Positions 8,714 to 16,323 of a DNA stretch of 64,000 nucleotides are shown piece after piece (the stretch's first letter is position 1; each line of letters opens with the position of its first letter). A program made the position numbers and the translations under genes. The notes below the pieces were generated by a model. It was given only the letters and a program-made list of their open reading frames with translations, made no database searches and had not been told where the DNA came from. The DNA is taken from positions 223,113-287,112 of the forward strand of contig CAYMOX010000001.1 of the NCBI GenBank assembly GCA_964392245.1. The letters are read 5' to 3'. The DNA is from JAAUUJ01 sp964392245 (GTDB lineage: Bacteria; Cyanobacteriota; Cyanobacteriia; Thermostichales; Thermostichaceae).

Positions 8714-9469
8714 CTACGCCATTACCATGCCCCCATCGACATTGAACACCTGGCCGGTGATGTATGCAGCAGCAGGATCTAGGGCCAAAAATCGCACCAT
8801 GCCTGCCACATCCTCCGGCTGCCCCATCCGCCCTAGAGGAATTTGCGCCAGAATGGCCTCGGCTGCTAAGTCTGCTGTCATCTGGGTGGCAATAAATCCA
8901 GGGGCAACGGCATTCACCAAAATATTGCGGCTGGCCAACTCTCGGGCTGCCGAGCGGGTGAGCCCGATCACGCCAGCTTTGGCTGCACTGTAATTGCTCT
9001 GGCCCGCATTGCCCATCAGTCCCACCACAGAGGTGATATTGATGATGCGACCGGAACGCTGTTTCATCATCGGCTTGGCCGCTGCCTTCAGACAGAAAAA
9101 GGTGCCAGAGAGGTTGAGATTAATCACTTCCTGCCAGTCCTCCGGCTTGAGGCGAACCAGCAGGTTGTCACGGGTGATGCCTGCGTTATTCACCAGGATA
9201 TCGATGCGGCCCCAGTGCTCGCTGAGCTGGGCAAACAGCGTTTCCACCTCCGCTGGCTGGCTGACGTCACCCGCCAGAGCGATGGCTTCTCCTCCGGCAA
9301 CTGTGATTGTGTCCACCACCTCAGCAGCAGCGTCTGCCGACCGCGCATAATTCACAGCGACTTTGACGCCTGCCGCCGCCAATTGCAGCGCAATCGCCCG
9401 TCCAATCCCCCGACTGGCTCCTGTTACCAGGGCCACCTGATCCACTGCCTGGGCCTGACTCAACCCCAT
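8714..9469 (-). CDS. fabG: 3-oxoacyl-ACP reductase
   Basis: 251 residues of the classical short-chain dehydrogenase type. It has the NADPH motif TGASRGIG at 16-23, NNAG near residue 94, and catalytic S147, Y160 and K164 in the Ser...Tyr-X3-Lys pattern. It reduces beta-ketoacyl-ACP during fatty acid elongation. It is the first gene of the leftward block fabG - Mini-III - acpP - fabF. A TATACT -10 on the minus strand (9502-9507) lies 32 bases ahead of the ATG. Confidence 0.96.
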   Translation of the reverse strand: MGLSQAQAVDQVALVTGASRGIGRAIALQLAAAGVKVAVNYARSADAAAEVVDTITVAGGEAIALAGDVSQPAEVETLFAQLSEHWGRIDILVNNAGITRDNLLVRLKPEDWQEVINLNLSGTFFCLKAAAKPMMKQRSGRIINITSVVGLMGNAGQSNYSAAKAGVIGLTRSAARELASRNILVNAVAPGFIATQMTADLAAEAILAQIPLGRMGQPEDVAGMVRFLALDPAAAYITGQVFNVDGGMVMA

Positions 9470-9501
9470 GCCTCCCTAACATCAGCTGCATAAACAGGCT
9501 A

Positions 9502-9530
9502 AGTATAAATCTTTTGGCGACAGCTTGAAA
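9502..9530 (-). promoter_or_regulatory. Probable fabG promoter
   Basis: On the minus strand TTTCAA (9525-9530), a 17-base spacer and TATACT (9502-9507) precede the fabG ATG by 32 bases. The -10 is close to consensus and the -35 is weak. This is prediction from sequence only. Confidence 0.45.
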
Positions 9531-9690
9531 TCTCTGCAGCAGAACCACATAATGGTAGACCAACTCTGTACTTCTTGCGTATCGCAGCGCCTCCCATCCC
9601 TCTAGCTTGTCGGAACTTGGGGGCCCTACTCATCTCCGCTTCTGGGAGAACCCCTGCTGGTTCATCTTGTGACTCAAGCCTCATCACGCC

Positions 9691-10605
9691 ATGAATGATT
9701 TTCTGCCGATTGCTTACTTTCAAAACCAGTTCATCCCCTTTTCGGAAGCGAAAATTTCAATTGCAACCCACGCTTTGCACTACGGTACGGGTTCGTTTGG
9801 AGGTCTCAGAGGTCTACCGGATCCTGAGCATCGGGGTACCATATTACTCTTTCGTTTGCAGCGGCACTGTCAACGTCTCAGCCAGGGGGCTCGCTTCCTG
9901 CACTACGATCTGCCTGCCGACAAAATTGAGAGTGTCATCGTAGAGTTTGTCCAACAAAATCAGCCAACCGTTCCCTTCTATATTCGCCCCTTTGTCTATA
10001 CCTCAGGGCTAGGTATTGCTCCTCGTCTGCACAACATTGAAATAGACTTTTTTGTTTACGGCCTGCAGATGGGGGATTACCTCTCTCCGGAGGGGGTGAG
10101 CTGTCGCCTCAGTTCCTGGCATCGGCAGGAGGATCGCAGTTTGCCGTTGCGGGGAAAAATAGCAGGAGCCTACATCACATCCTCCCTGGCTAAATCGGAA
10201 GCTGTTGCCTCTGGTTTTGATGAAGCGATTTTGCTCAACTCTCAGGGCAAAGTCAGTGAAGCTTCGGGGATGAATATCTTTCTGGTCCGAAATGGCACCC
10301 TGATCACTCCGGGATTCGATCAGGATATTTTGGAAGGCATTACCCGCGATAGTGTGATCACGCTGGCCCAGGAGATGGGGATTCCGGTGGTGGAGCGTCC
10401 CATTGATAAGTCAGAGCTGTTCATTGCTGATGAGGCCTTTCTCACCGGAACTGCGGCCAAAATCACCCCGATCAAACAGGTGGAAAACTTTTCTCTGCCC
10501 AAGCAGCGACCGATCACCGATCAACTCAAGACGAAGCTGACCGCCATCACTGAAAATCGGGATCCAGAGCATGCGGACTGGGTCTACAAAATCGTCCTCT
10601 CCTGA
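9691..10605 (+). CDS. ilvE: Branched-chain amino acid aminotransferase
   Basis: 304 residues, fold type IV PLP enzyme. It performs the last step of Leu, Ile and Val synthesis with glutamate as donor. The PLP lysine is K156 in LRGKIAGAYITSSLAKSEA. The YFQNQFIPFSEAKISIATHALHYG N-terminus and the EASGMNIFLVRNG and LEGITRDSVI motifs fit BCAT. ilvC of the same pathway is at 39.9 kb. A D-amino-acid transaminase or aminodeoxychorismate lyase is possible within this fold, but the motifs favour BCAT. Confidence 0.9.
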   Translation: MNDFLPIAYFQNQFIPFSEAKISIATHALHYGTGSFGGLRGLPDPEHRGTILLFRLQRHCQRLSQGARFLHYDLPADKIESVIVEFVQQNQPTVPFYIRPFVYTSGLGIAPRLHNIEIDFFVYGLQMGDYLSPEGVSCRLSSWHRQEDRSLPLRGKIAGAYITSSLAKSEAVASGFDEAILLNSQGKVSEASGMNIFLVRNGTLITPGFDQDILEGITRDSVITLAQEMGIPVVERPIDKSELFIADEAFLTGTAAKITPIKQVENFSLPKQRPITDQLKTKLTAITENRDPEHADWVYKIVLS

Positions 10606-10720
10606 TGGACATCACCCTGCTGGCGTGACCCCGATCACGAAGGATTTTTAGATTAGCCAGGATGATCAGAAGGAGATAGACAGATCTAACTTCTTTCCCT
10701 CTGATTCAGGAGCGCGTGCC

Positions 10721-10885
10721 ATGCAATCTTTCGATCCTTCCAAGCTATTTGTGCAGATGGCGGCCTCACTTGTGGTTGGGCTTGCTGCCTTAAGTCTGCT
10801 TTCTCTTGCGGATCGCCACTGGGCTTCAACCGTGGATCCAGGGCAAGCCTCTGCGGCTAGCTCCACAGTTGCATCCCAACTCTAA
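10721..10885 (+). CDS. Small predicted membrane-anchored protein, 54 residues, unrecognised
   Basis: An ATG at 10721 is preceded by AGGAGC at seven bases, a good ribosome binding site. The frame encodes 54 residues: a short polar start (MQSFDPSKLF), one strongly hydrophobic segment (about residues 11-30, rich in A, L, V, G), then a polar tail rich in Ala and Ser. The layout looks like a single-pass membrane or secreted small protein. I do not recognise it as any known small photosystem subunit. It ends 11 bases before the convergent DUF2854 gene and follows ilvE by 115 bases. Confidence 0.5.
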   Translation: MQSFDPSKLFVQMAASLVVGLAALSLLSLADRHWASTVDPGQASAASSTVASQL

Positions 10886-10895
10886 TCATGGATGT

Positions 10896-11468
10896 CTAGG
10901 ACTCGCTGATATCCTCCTCCGTTCGACTGATCAGGGCCAGGTCCACAAAGGCTTGCTGAGGTTGAGACAGCTGAACTTGGACGTCTCGCCCAAAAAATCC
11001 TGTCTTTCTCTGATTTATACTTTCTTGCCAGCGATCAAACGTGACGTTGGGAGATTGGAACCGGAGGAGCAGGGTGTAGTGACCCTGGCGCAGTTCCTCT
11101 CGATACCCCACCAATTCCGGTAGATCAGCATCGGTTGCTCCTTTAAGTTTGAGAAATTCTAGGGCATCCTGCATATGCACATTCGCCCCATAAGAGTAGC
11201 GGCTGATATCGGTGCGGATCTGGGTTTGGATGGTGGTGGCCTGTTGGGCACGAGCCTGCAGGATCTCGTCAGAAGGCGCTTCTAGAGAGGGAACCGGTTT
11301 GAGCTCCACCAGCTTCATGACCAGCCCCCCCAGCAGCAGAGGAATGCCAGTGGTCAGACCCACAAGATTGAGCTGGGGGTTGTTGTAATTGATAAACCCC
11401 CAGATGGTGGTGGCAAGACCCGCCAGCAGCACGATCGTGCTCAGGGGAATGGGCAACTTCTCAAACAT
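10896..11468 (-). CDS. DUF2854 family protein (cyanobacteria and chloroplasts)
   Basis: 190 residues from the ATG at 11468. The frame is open to a GTG at 11513, but the family starts near MFEKLPIPLSTIVLLAG. Two hydrophobic segments lie at about 8-25 and 36-52, joined by INYNNPQLNLVG. The conserved IPLLLGGLVMKLVELKPVP follows, then a soluble domain containing QATTIQTQIRTDISRYSYG and FFGRDVQVQLSQP. The family is shared by cyanobacteria and plastids and is presumed to be membrane-bound. No function is established. Confidence 0.85.
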   Translation of the reverse strand: MFEKLPIPLSTIVLLAGLATTIWGFINYNNPQLNLVGLTTGIPLLLGGLVMKLVELKPVPSLEAPSDEILQARAQQATTIQTQIRTDISRYSYGANVHMQDALEFLKLKGATDADLPELVGYREELRQGHYTLLLRFQSPNVTFDRWQESINQRKTGFFGRDVQVQLSQPQQAFVDLALISRTEEDISES

Positions 11469-11581
11469 AAGCCAGGTATGCAACTCCCGCAAAATGAGTA
11501 GGGATAGACCCACTCGTGTTTATGGACGGAAAGACTGGACCGGAGGATAATGGCAACTCGTAAGTGTGAGAGAGTGAAGCC

Positions 11582-13102
11582 TTGTTAAGAACCCGGTCAT
11601 TACGTAGCTTACGCCCCCTTGACCGCGAAGCTCAAGCCCGTGCCCCTCTATTTGAAGCGATCCGAACCTATTGCACTCTGGATAAAGCTCCGTTTCATAC
11701 CCCAGGGCATAAGCAAGGCCGAGGGATTCCCCAGGATCTGCGGGACCTACTGGGGGAGATGGTGTTCAAGGCGGATCTAACCGAATTGCCTGAGGTTGAC
11801 AACCTGCATGATCCTGACGGTGTCATTCAGGAGGCTCAGATCCTGGCAGCTCAAGCCTACGGTGCTTCCCGCAGCTGGTTTCTGGTGAACGGCTCCACCT
11901 GTGGTGTGGAAACCCTGATCATGGCAATCTGCGATCCGGGGGACAAGATCTTGATTCCCCGAAACTGCCACAAATCAGCGGTGGCGGGGGTGATCCTGTC
12001 GGGGGCCGTCCCCGTCTATATGGAACCGGATTATGATCGCTCCCTGGGGCTAGCCCATGGGGTAACGCCTGCAGCGGTGGAACGATCTCTGCACCTCCAT
12101 CCCGATGTCAAAGGGGTGCTGGTGGTCAATCCCACCTACTACGGGGTTTGTTCTGATATCGAGGCGATTGCGGCCTTAGTGCATGCTCACCATCTGCCCC
12201 TGCTAGTGGATGAAGCCCATGGACCTCACTTTGCTTTTCATCCGCGGCTGCCCATTTCTGCCCTGGAGGCGGGAGCCGATCTGGTGGTGCAATCCACCCA
12301 CAAAGTCATCTCAGGGATGACCCAGGCATCGCTGCTGCACCTGCAGGGAGAGCGTGTGGATCCCAATCGTGTTCGCAATATCCTGCAGTTGCTGCAATCC
12401 ACCAGTCCCAATTACGTGCTGTTAATGTCTCTGGATGTGGCTCGACGCCAGATGGCTCTGGAGGGAAGCGAACTGCTCTCGGAAACCCTGACCCTGGCGG
12501 AGCAGGTGCGCGCCCAGTTAAACCAGATCCCAGGCATCAGCTGCTTTGGCAGTGAGCGGATCCTGTCCTCTCCAGGCTTTTTTGACCTGGATCCAACCCG
12601 TCTGACCGTGACGGTTACGGGACTGGGTCTATACGGATTTGAGGCTCATGATCTGGTCAATGATCGCTTCCTGGTGCAGCCCGAGATGTCGACCCTGCAC
12701 AACGTCGTCTTCATTTTCAGCATTGGCAATACCGTCCGTGATGGGGAGCGTCTGGTGCAGAGCTTTACCCAACTGGCGCAGGAACAGCAGGGGCAGATGG
12801 GGGAGATGACCGAGAAACTGCAACGACTGGCTGCCATTCAACTTCCGTCTCTGCCTCCCCAGCGCCTCTCCCCCCGCCAGGCCTTTTTTGCCCCCATCCA
12901 TCGCATTCCTTTTCAGGAGGCCAGAGGTGAAGTGTGTGCTGAGATTATCTCTCCCTACCCGCCCGGAATCCCGATCCTGGTCCCCGGAGAAGAGGTGACT
13001 CAGGAGGCCATTGATTACCTGTTGCTGGTGCATGAGGCTGGGGGTTTTATCAATGGTCCGGAGGATGTGCGTCTGCAGACCCTGAAAGTCGTCAAGGGGT
13101 AG
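11582..13102 (+). CDS. Orn/Lys/Arg decarboxylase, fold type I
   Basis: 506 residues. The PLP lysine is K241 in QSTHKVISGMTQ, with D210 and H213 in LVDEAHGPH and the substrate-region motif PFHTPGHKQGRG near residue 37. The start is a TTG with GAGAG upstream, and no ATG is in frame near the domain boundary. The enzyme decarboxylates arginine, lysine or ornithine to a polyamine precursor. Sequence alone does not settle which; cyanobacterial members of this shorter class are often annotated as arginine or lysine decarboxylase. It is single-standing between DUF2854 (divergent) and a small membrane protein. Confidence 0.9.
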   Translation: MLRTRSLRSLRPLDREAQARAPLFEAIRTYCTLDKAPFHTPGHKQGRGIPQDLRDLLGEMVFKADLTELPEVDNLHDPDGVIQEAQILAAQAYGASRSWFLVNGSTCGVETLIMAICDPGDKILIPRNCHKSAVAGVILSGAVPVYMEPDYDRSLGLAHGVTPAAVERSLHLHPDVKGVLVVNPTYYGVCSDIEAIAALVHAHHLPLLVDEAHGPHFAFHPRLPISALEAGADLVVQSTHKVISGMTQASLLHLQGERVDPNRVRNILQLLQSTSPNYVLLMSLDVARRQMALEGSELLSETLTLAEQVRAQLNQIPGISCFGSERILSSPGFFDLDPTRLTVTVTGLGLYGFEAHDLVNDRFLVQPEMSTLHNVVFIFSIGNTVRDGERLVQSFTQLAQEQQGQMGEMTEKLQRLAAIQLPSLPPQRLSPRQAFFAPIHRIPFQEARGEVCAEIISPYPPGIPILVPGEEVTQEAIDYLLLVHEAGGFINGPEDVRLQTLKVVKG

Positions 13103-13252
13103 GGGAAACCCCACAGACATCCCCTTTTTTCTGGGCTATGTTGTAAGCTCAAGTGAACATATCGCGTCATCCTGCGCGGGGGCTGGGTTGCTGACTCCAG
13201 AGGGTCCACCGCCAGTTCCTTTTCACCAACCTGTCGTTTTGATCAAGACTCT

Positions 13253-13612
13253 ATGGGATTACAAACCCCTAAAACCTACTCGATTGCCCTGCGCGGCTGG
13301 GGCTTCTGGCTGGGTGCTCTCGGTGTGGCTCTGTTGTTGAGTGCTGCCGGATTGGGTTGGCTAATTGTCGTTCTCCTTGGATTTCTGATCTTTTTGCTGT
13401 TGTTACCCGTTCTGATCCTGCTCAGCTTTCGCTGGTGGATCGGTCGTTTGATGGCCACCGATAGCTGTCCGGTGTGTGGGTTTGAGTCCCAGGCCCTGGA
13501 AGGTCGCCGGTTTCGTTGTCCCAGCTGTGGTGAAGCCCTGTTTGTGGCTGATGGAGAGTTCCACCGTCGCACTCCCCCCGGCACCATTGAGGTGGAAGTT
13601 CTGCAGGATTAG
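13253..13612 (+). CDS. Two-helix membrane protein with a zinc ribbon, unknown function
   Basis: 119 residues. Two strongly hydrophobic segments (about 17-39 and 40-62) form a hairpin. They are followed by a CPVC...CPSC zinc-ribbon (residues about 73-93) and a C-terminal beta-type tail ending IEVEVLQD. The four cysteines should bind one zinc ion. I do not recognise a named family. It lies upstream of psaC on the same strand with a 172-base gap that probably contains the psaC promoter. Confidence 0.7.
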   Translation: MGLQTPKTYSIALRGWGFWLGALGVALLLSAAGLGWLIVVLLGFLIFLLLLPVLILLSFRWWIGRLMATDSCPVCGFESQALEGRRFRCPSCGEALFVADGEFHRRTPPGTIEVEVLQD

Positions 13613-13784
13613 AGGCAGGCTTCTCCCCGCTGGCTTGTCCGTAAGGAGCATGTTAAATTCCTTGTATTTTTTCGAGGGGCATTTAGAGTGATCCAGGGAC
13701 TGCAGTAGACTGAGGGGCACATGTGCTGTAGAGACAGCGTTTGGCCTGATTCCTAATAAACGGTTTTGAGACTGGAGAACCCCC

Positions 13785-14033
13785 ATGTCCCACACAGTTA
13801 AAATCTACGATACCTGCATCGGTTGTACCCAATGTGTGCGTGCTTGCCCGACGGACGTACTGGAAATGGTCCCTTGGCCTGGACTGAACAAGGCAGGGAC
13901 GATTGCTGCTTCACCACGGACCGAAGATTGTGTTGGATGCAAGCGTTGTGAAACCGCCTGCCCGACCGACTTCCTCAGTATCCGTGTTTACCTCGGACCT
14001 GAAACCACCCGCAGTATGGGCCTTGCTTACTAG
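13785..14033 (+). CDS. psaC: Photosystem I iron-sulfur subunit PsaC, with an altered loop
   Basis: 82 residues. PsaC holds the terminal FA and FB [4Fe-4S] clusters on the stromal side of photosystem I and passes electrons to ferredoxin. Both cluster motifs are intact: CIGCTQCVRACP (C11, C14, C17, C21) and CVGCKRCETACP. The conserved C-terminus RSMGLAY is present. The loop between the motifs is unusual. The almost universal VPWDGCKAG reads VPWPGLNKAG here, with one extra residue and without the loop cysteine, giving 82 instead of 81 residues. A GGAG stands before the ATG and a terminator follows. Confidence 0.97.
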   Translation: MSHTVKIYDTCIGCTQCVRACPTDVLEMVPWPGLNKAGTIAASPRTEDCVGCKRCETACPTDFLSIRVYLGPETTRSMGLAY

Positions 14034-14073
14034 CTTCCTTGAACCCAAGCCTGGAAAATAGATCATTGAGCAC

Positions 14074-14104
14074 AAGGGACGGAAGCAGACTCTGTCCCTT
14101 TTTG
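14074..14104 (+). terminator. Terminator after psaC
   Basis: AAGGGAC (14074-14080), a 13-base loop and GTCCCTT (14094-14100) form a 7-bp stem that runs into a short T tract. It begins 41 bases past the psaC stop. The loop is long and the T run short, so strength is uncertain. It also faces the 3' end of the convergent GGDEF gene. Confidence 0.6.
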
Positions 14105-14138
14105 ATTTGACTTGAAGGTGCGGTTCCTGGACTCTGAT

Positions 14139-15212
14139 TCAGTCAGATCCCGTCAGATTGTCACTGCCCACCTGGCCAATCCACACACGGTTGCGACCCA
14201 ACTGCTTTGCCTGGTAAAGCGCCTGATCGGCTTCTTTGAGAAGGGCTTCCGCTGGCAAAGGGGTGGATTCCCCCAGGACCGCCCCTCCAATGCTAATGGT
14301 GATGGGAATCGATCGCTTGGGGGAGATGGGGATGGGTTCGTTGGCGATCACGTTGCGCAGGTATTCGGCGTAGCGATGGCCCCGTTGGGTATTCAAGCCT
14401 GGCGTAATACAAACAAACTCTTCACCTCCATAGCGATAGAGCAGACTGGCGGGGCGCTGTTCACTTTGCAGTCGCTGAGCCACCGCCTGGAGGACACAGT
14501 CTCCGGCAAAATGCCCGTGAGTATCATTCACCGCCTTAAAATGATCCACATCCATCATCAGGAGGCAGAGGTGTTGATAGCGGGCCTCAGTGTAGCGGGG
14601 ACCCACCTGTTGCAGGAGGTGAGGCAGGGCCTGGTCCAGGGCACGGCGATTGAGCACTCCGGTCAACTGATCGGTAAGTGAGAGGGATTCCAGGAGTTCA
14701 TTGCGTGCCTGCAGCTGGCGGTTGGTTTGGGCCAGTTTGTGAGTGAGCTGTTGCAAGCGCAATCCTGCCCGGACCCGTGCCTGCAGTTCATCTGGATCCA
14801 CGGGTTTGGCAATAAATTCATCAGCACCCGCATCCAGTCCGCGCACTCGGTCCTGAATTTCAGTGCGAGCGGTCAGGAGGATAAAATACACCAGTCGAAA
14901 GTCAGCACTGGCCTTGAGGCGACGACAGATCTCTACCCCTGACATCTCTGGCATGGTCCAGTCACAAATAATCAGGTTCGGCAACTGCTGGGGGGGCAAC
15001 TTCACCAGTAGATCCCAGGCCTGACGACCTCCCTGGACGGTTTGCACCTGGTACTGATCCTGACGATGCAGGGCTTCGCTGACATAGGAGAGGGTGGAAA
15101 TATCATCGTCAATTACAAGAATACGAGGGGATCCGCCCTTTGCCTCCAGTTCAGCTGTGTCCGTGTCCAGGTCGTCCAGTCTTAAGAAAGCCAGAACAGA
15201 TTCATCACGCAT
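14139..15212 (-). CDS. Response regulator with diguanylate cyclase output (REC-GGDEF)
   Basis: 357 residues. The receiver domain (about 30-150) has the acidic pocket DDD35-37, phosphoacceptor D84 in IICDWTMP and the KP of FIAKPVD. A short coiled linker (about 150-178) leads to a GGDEF domain with an intact GGEEF at 262-266 and the LTGVLNRRALDQ start. It should make cyclic-di-GMP when phosphorylated. No RxxD inhibitory site is seen ahead of GGEEF. No partner kinase is adjacent. A protein with a cyclic-di-GMP-type MshEN module is encoded at 33.7 kb. Confidence 0.93.
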   Translation of the reverse strand: MRDESVLAFLRLDDLDTDTAELEAKGGSPRILVIDDDISTLSYVSEALHRQDQYQVQTVQGGRQAWDLLVKLPPQQLPNLIICDWTMPEMSGVEICRRLKASADFRLVYFILLTARTEIQDRVRGLDAGADEFIAKPVDPDELQARVRAGLRLQQLTHKLAQTNRQLQARNELLESLSLTDQLTGVLNRRALDQALPHLLQQVGPRYTEARYQHLCLLMMDVDHFKAVNDTHGHFAGDCVLQAVAQRLQSEQRPASLLYRYGGEEFVCITPGLNTQRGHRYAEYLRNVIANEPIPISPKRSIPITISIGGAVLGESTPLPAEALLKEADQALYQAKQLGRNRVWIGQVGSDNLTGSD

Positions 15213-15348
15213 AGCGGTTCCCAGAGTCCAAGGGAATGAAGTGTGGAGCCGAGGTTAGGGTACCCGCAAGCTCAAACTAGCCTACAGGTCAACCGGATCG
15301 GGATCAGTATTTTCAGTCTAGCGTGGTTGCCCCGACCGGCTCAGGTCT

Positions 15349-16236
15349 CTAGAAGGAGCTGGAAACCGTGAGATGGGGTTGGCGACCAAGTTGCTGTTGC
15401 ATGGCATCAACAAAGTTACGCACCCGAATCGGATCGATGGACTGAAAAGCCTCGCGTCCATTCAGGGGTGACCCGGTAGACATCAGCGGTGCCCGCCCAG
15501 GTCGTTTAAGAGAACTGGCCACAATTACTCCGTCGGCAGACTGGATCAGGTGACCAATGTTCTCGGCGGTGGCCCCCGAGCCGATCAGCAGGGGTGTTGA
15601 GGGGGCGGTAGAGCGGGCCAAGGAGAGATCCTCAAGGGAGGGGGGATGTCCCGTTGACCAGCCGGAGAGAATAATCGCATCCGCCAATCCCCGCTCTACG
15701 GTATCACTGACGGCAGCCGTGAGGGTGGCCGCTCCCAGGGTGTTGGCATGTTTGACCATGACATCGGCAAAGATCTTGACATCCACCCCCAGTTCCCGCC
15801 GATAGCGCAGTAGACGGTAGGCTTCCCCTTCAATCAAGCCCTGATCGGTGACCATCACTCCAATCAAGACATTCACACGAATGAACTGGGCCCCCAGACA
15901 GGCAGCAATGGCCAGAGCGCTGTGACCGTCATTGCGCAGCACATTGATCCCGAAGGGTAAGGCCACCAGGGTCTTGAGACGGTGCAGAATAACGCTCATG
16001 GTGCTGACGACAGCAGGATCCACCCCGGTCTTGCAGAAGGGGGCGTCATGGTAGTTCTCGATAATAATGCCGTGCACACCTCCAGCAGCAAGAGCCGTGG
16101 CCTCCTGTTCTGCCTGGGCAATCACGGGTTCCAACTTGCCACCCCAACGGGGAGAGGTGGGTAACGGGAGTAAATGAACAACACCGATAACAGGATTAGC
16201 GGTACCGAACAGGCTGTACAACAGGTCCACCGTCAA
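15349..16236 (-). CDS. btpA: BtpA family protein, photosystem I biogenesis
   Basis: 295 residues with a TIM-barrel-like fold. The N-terminus VIGVVHLLPLPTSPRWGG and the segment GGVHGIIIENYHDAPF are typical of BtpA. In Synechocystis BtpA is an extrinsic thylakoid protein needed to stabilise the photosystem I reaction-centre proteins. Related archaeal proteins have no photosynthetic role, so the ancestral activity may be enzymatic. It lies about 1.3 kb from psaC, but on the other strand and separated by the GGDEF gene. Confidence 0.92.
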   Translation of the reverse strand: MTVDLLYSLFGTANPVIGVVHLLPLPTSPRWGGKLEPVIAQAEQEATALAAGGVHGIIIENYHDAPFCKTGVDPAVVSTMSVILHRLKTLVALPFGINVLRNDGHSALAIAACLGAQFIRVNVLIGVMVTDQGLIEGEAYRLLRYRRELGVDVKIFADVMVKHANTLGAATLTAAVSDTVERGLADAIILSGWSTGHPPSLEDLSLARSTAPSTPLLIGSGATAENIGHLIQSADGVIVASSLKRPGRAPLMSTGSPLNGREAFQSIDPIRVRNFVDAMQQQLGRQPHLTVSSSF

Positions 16237-16323
16237 GGAATCTCCTGGATGTGGGATCGTATCCTTATCTAATTAACATCCTACTGGACTTCACTCCCTC
16301 GCCACAGGGGCAGCATTTACGAG

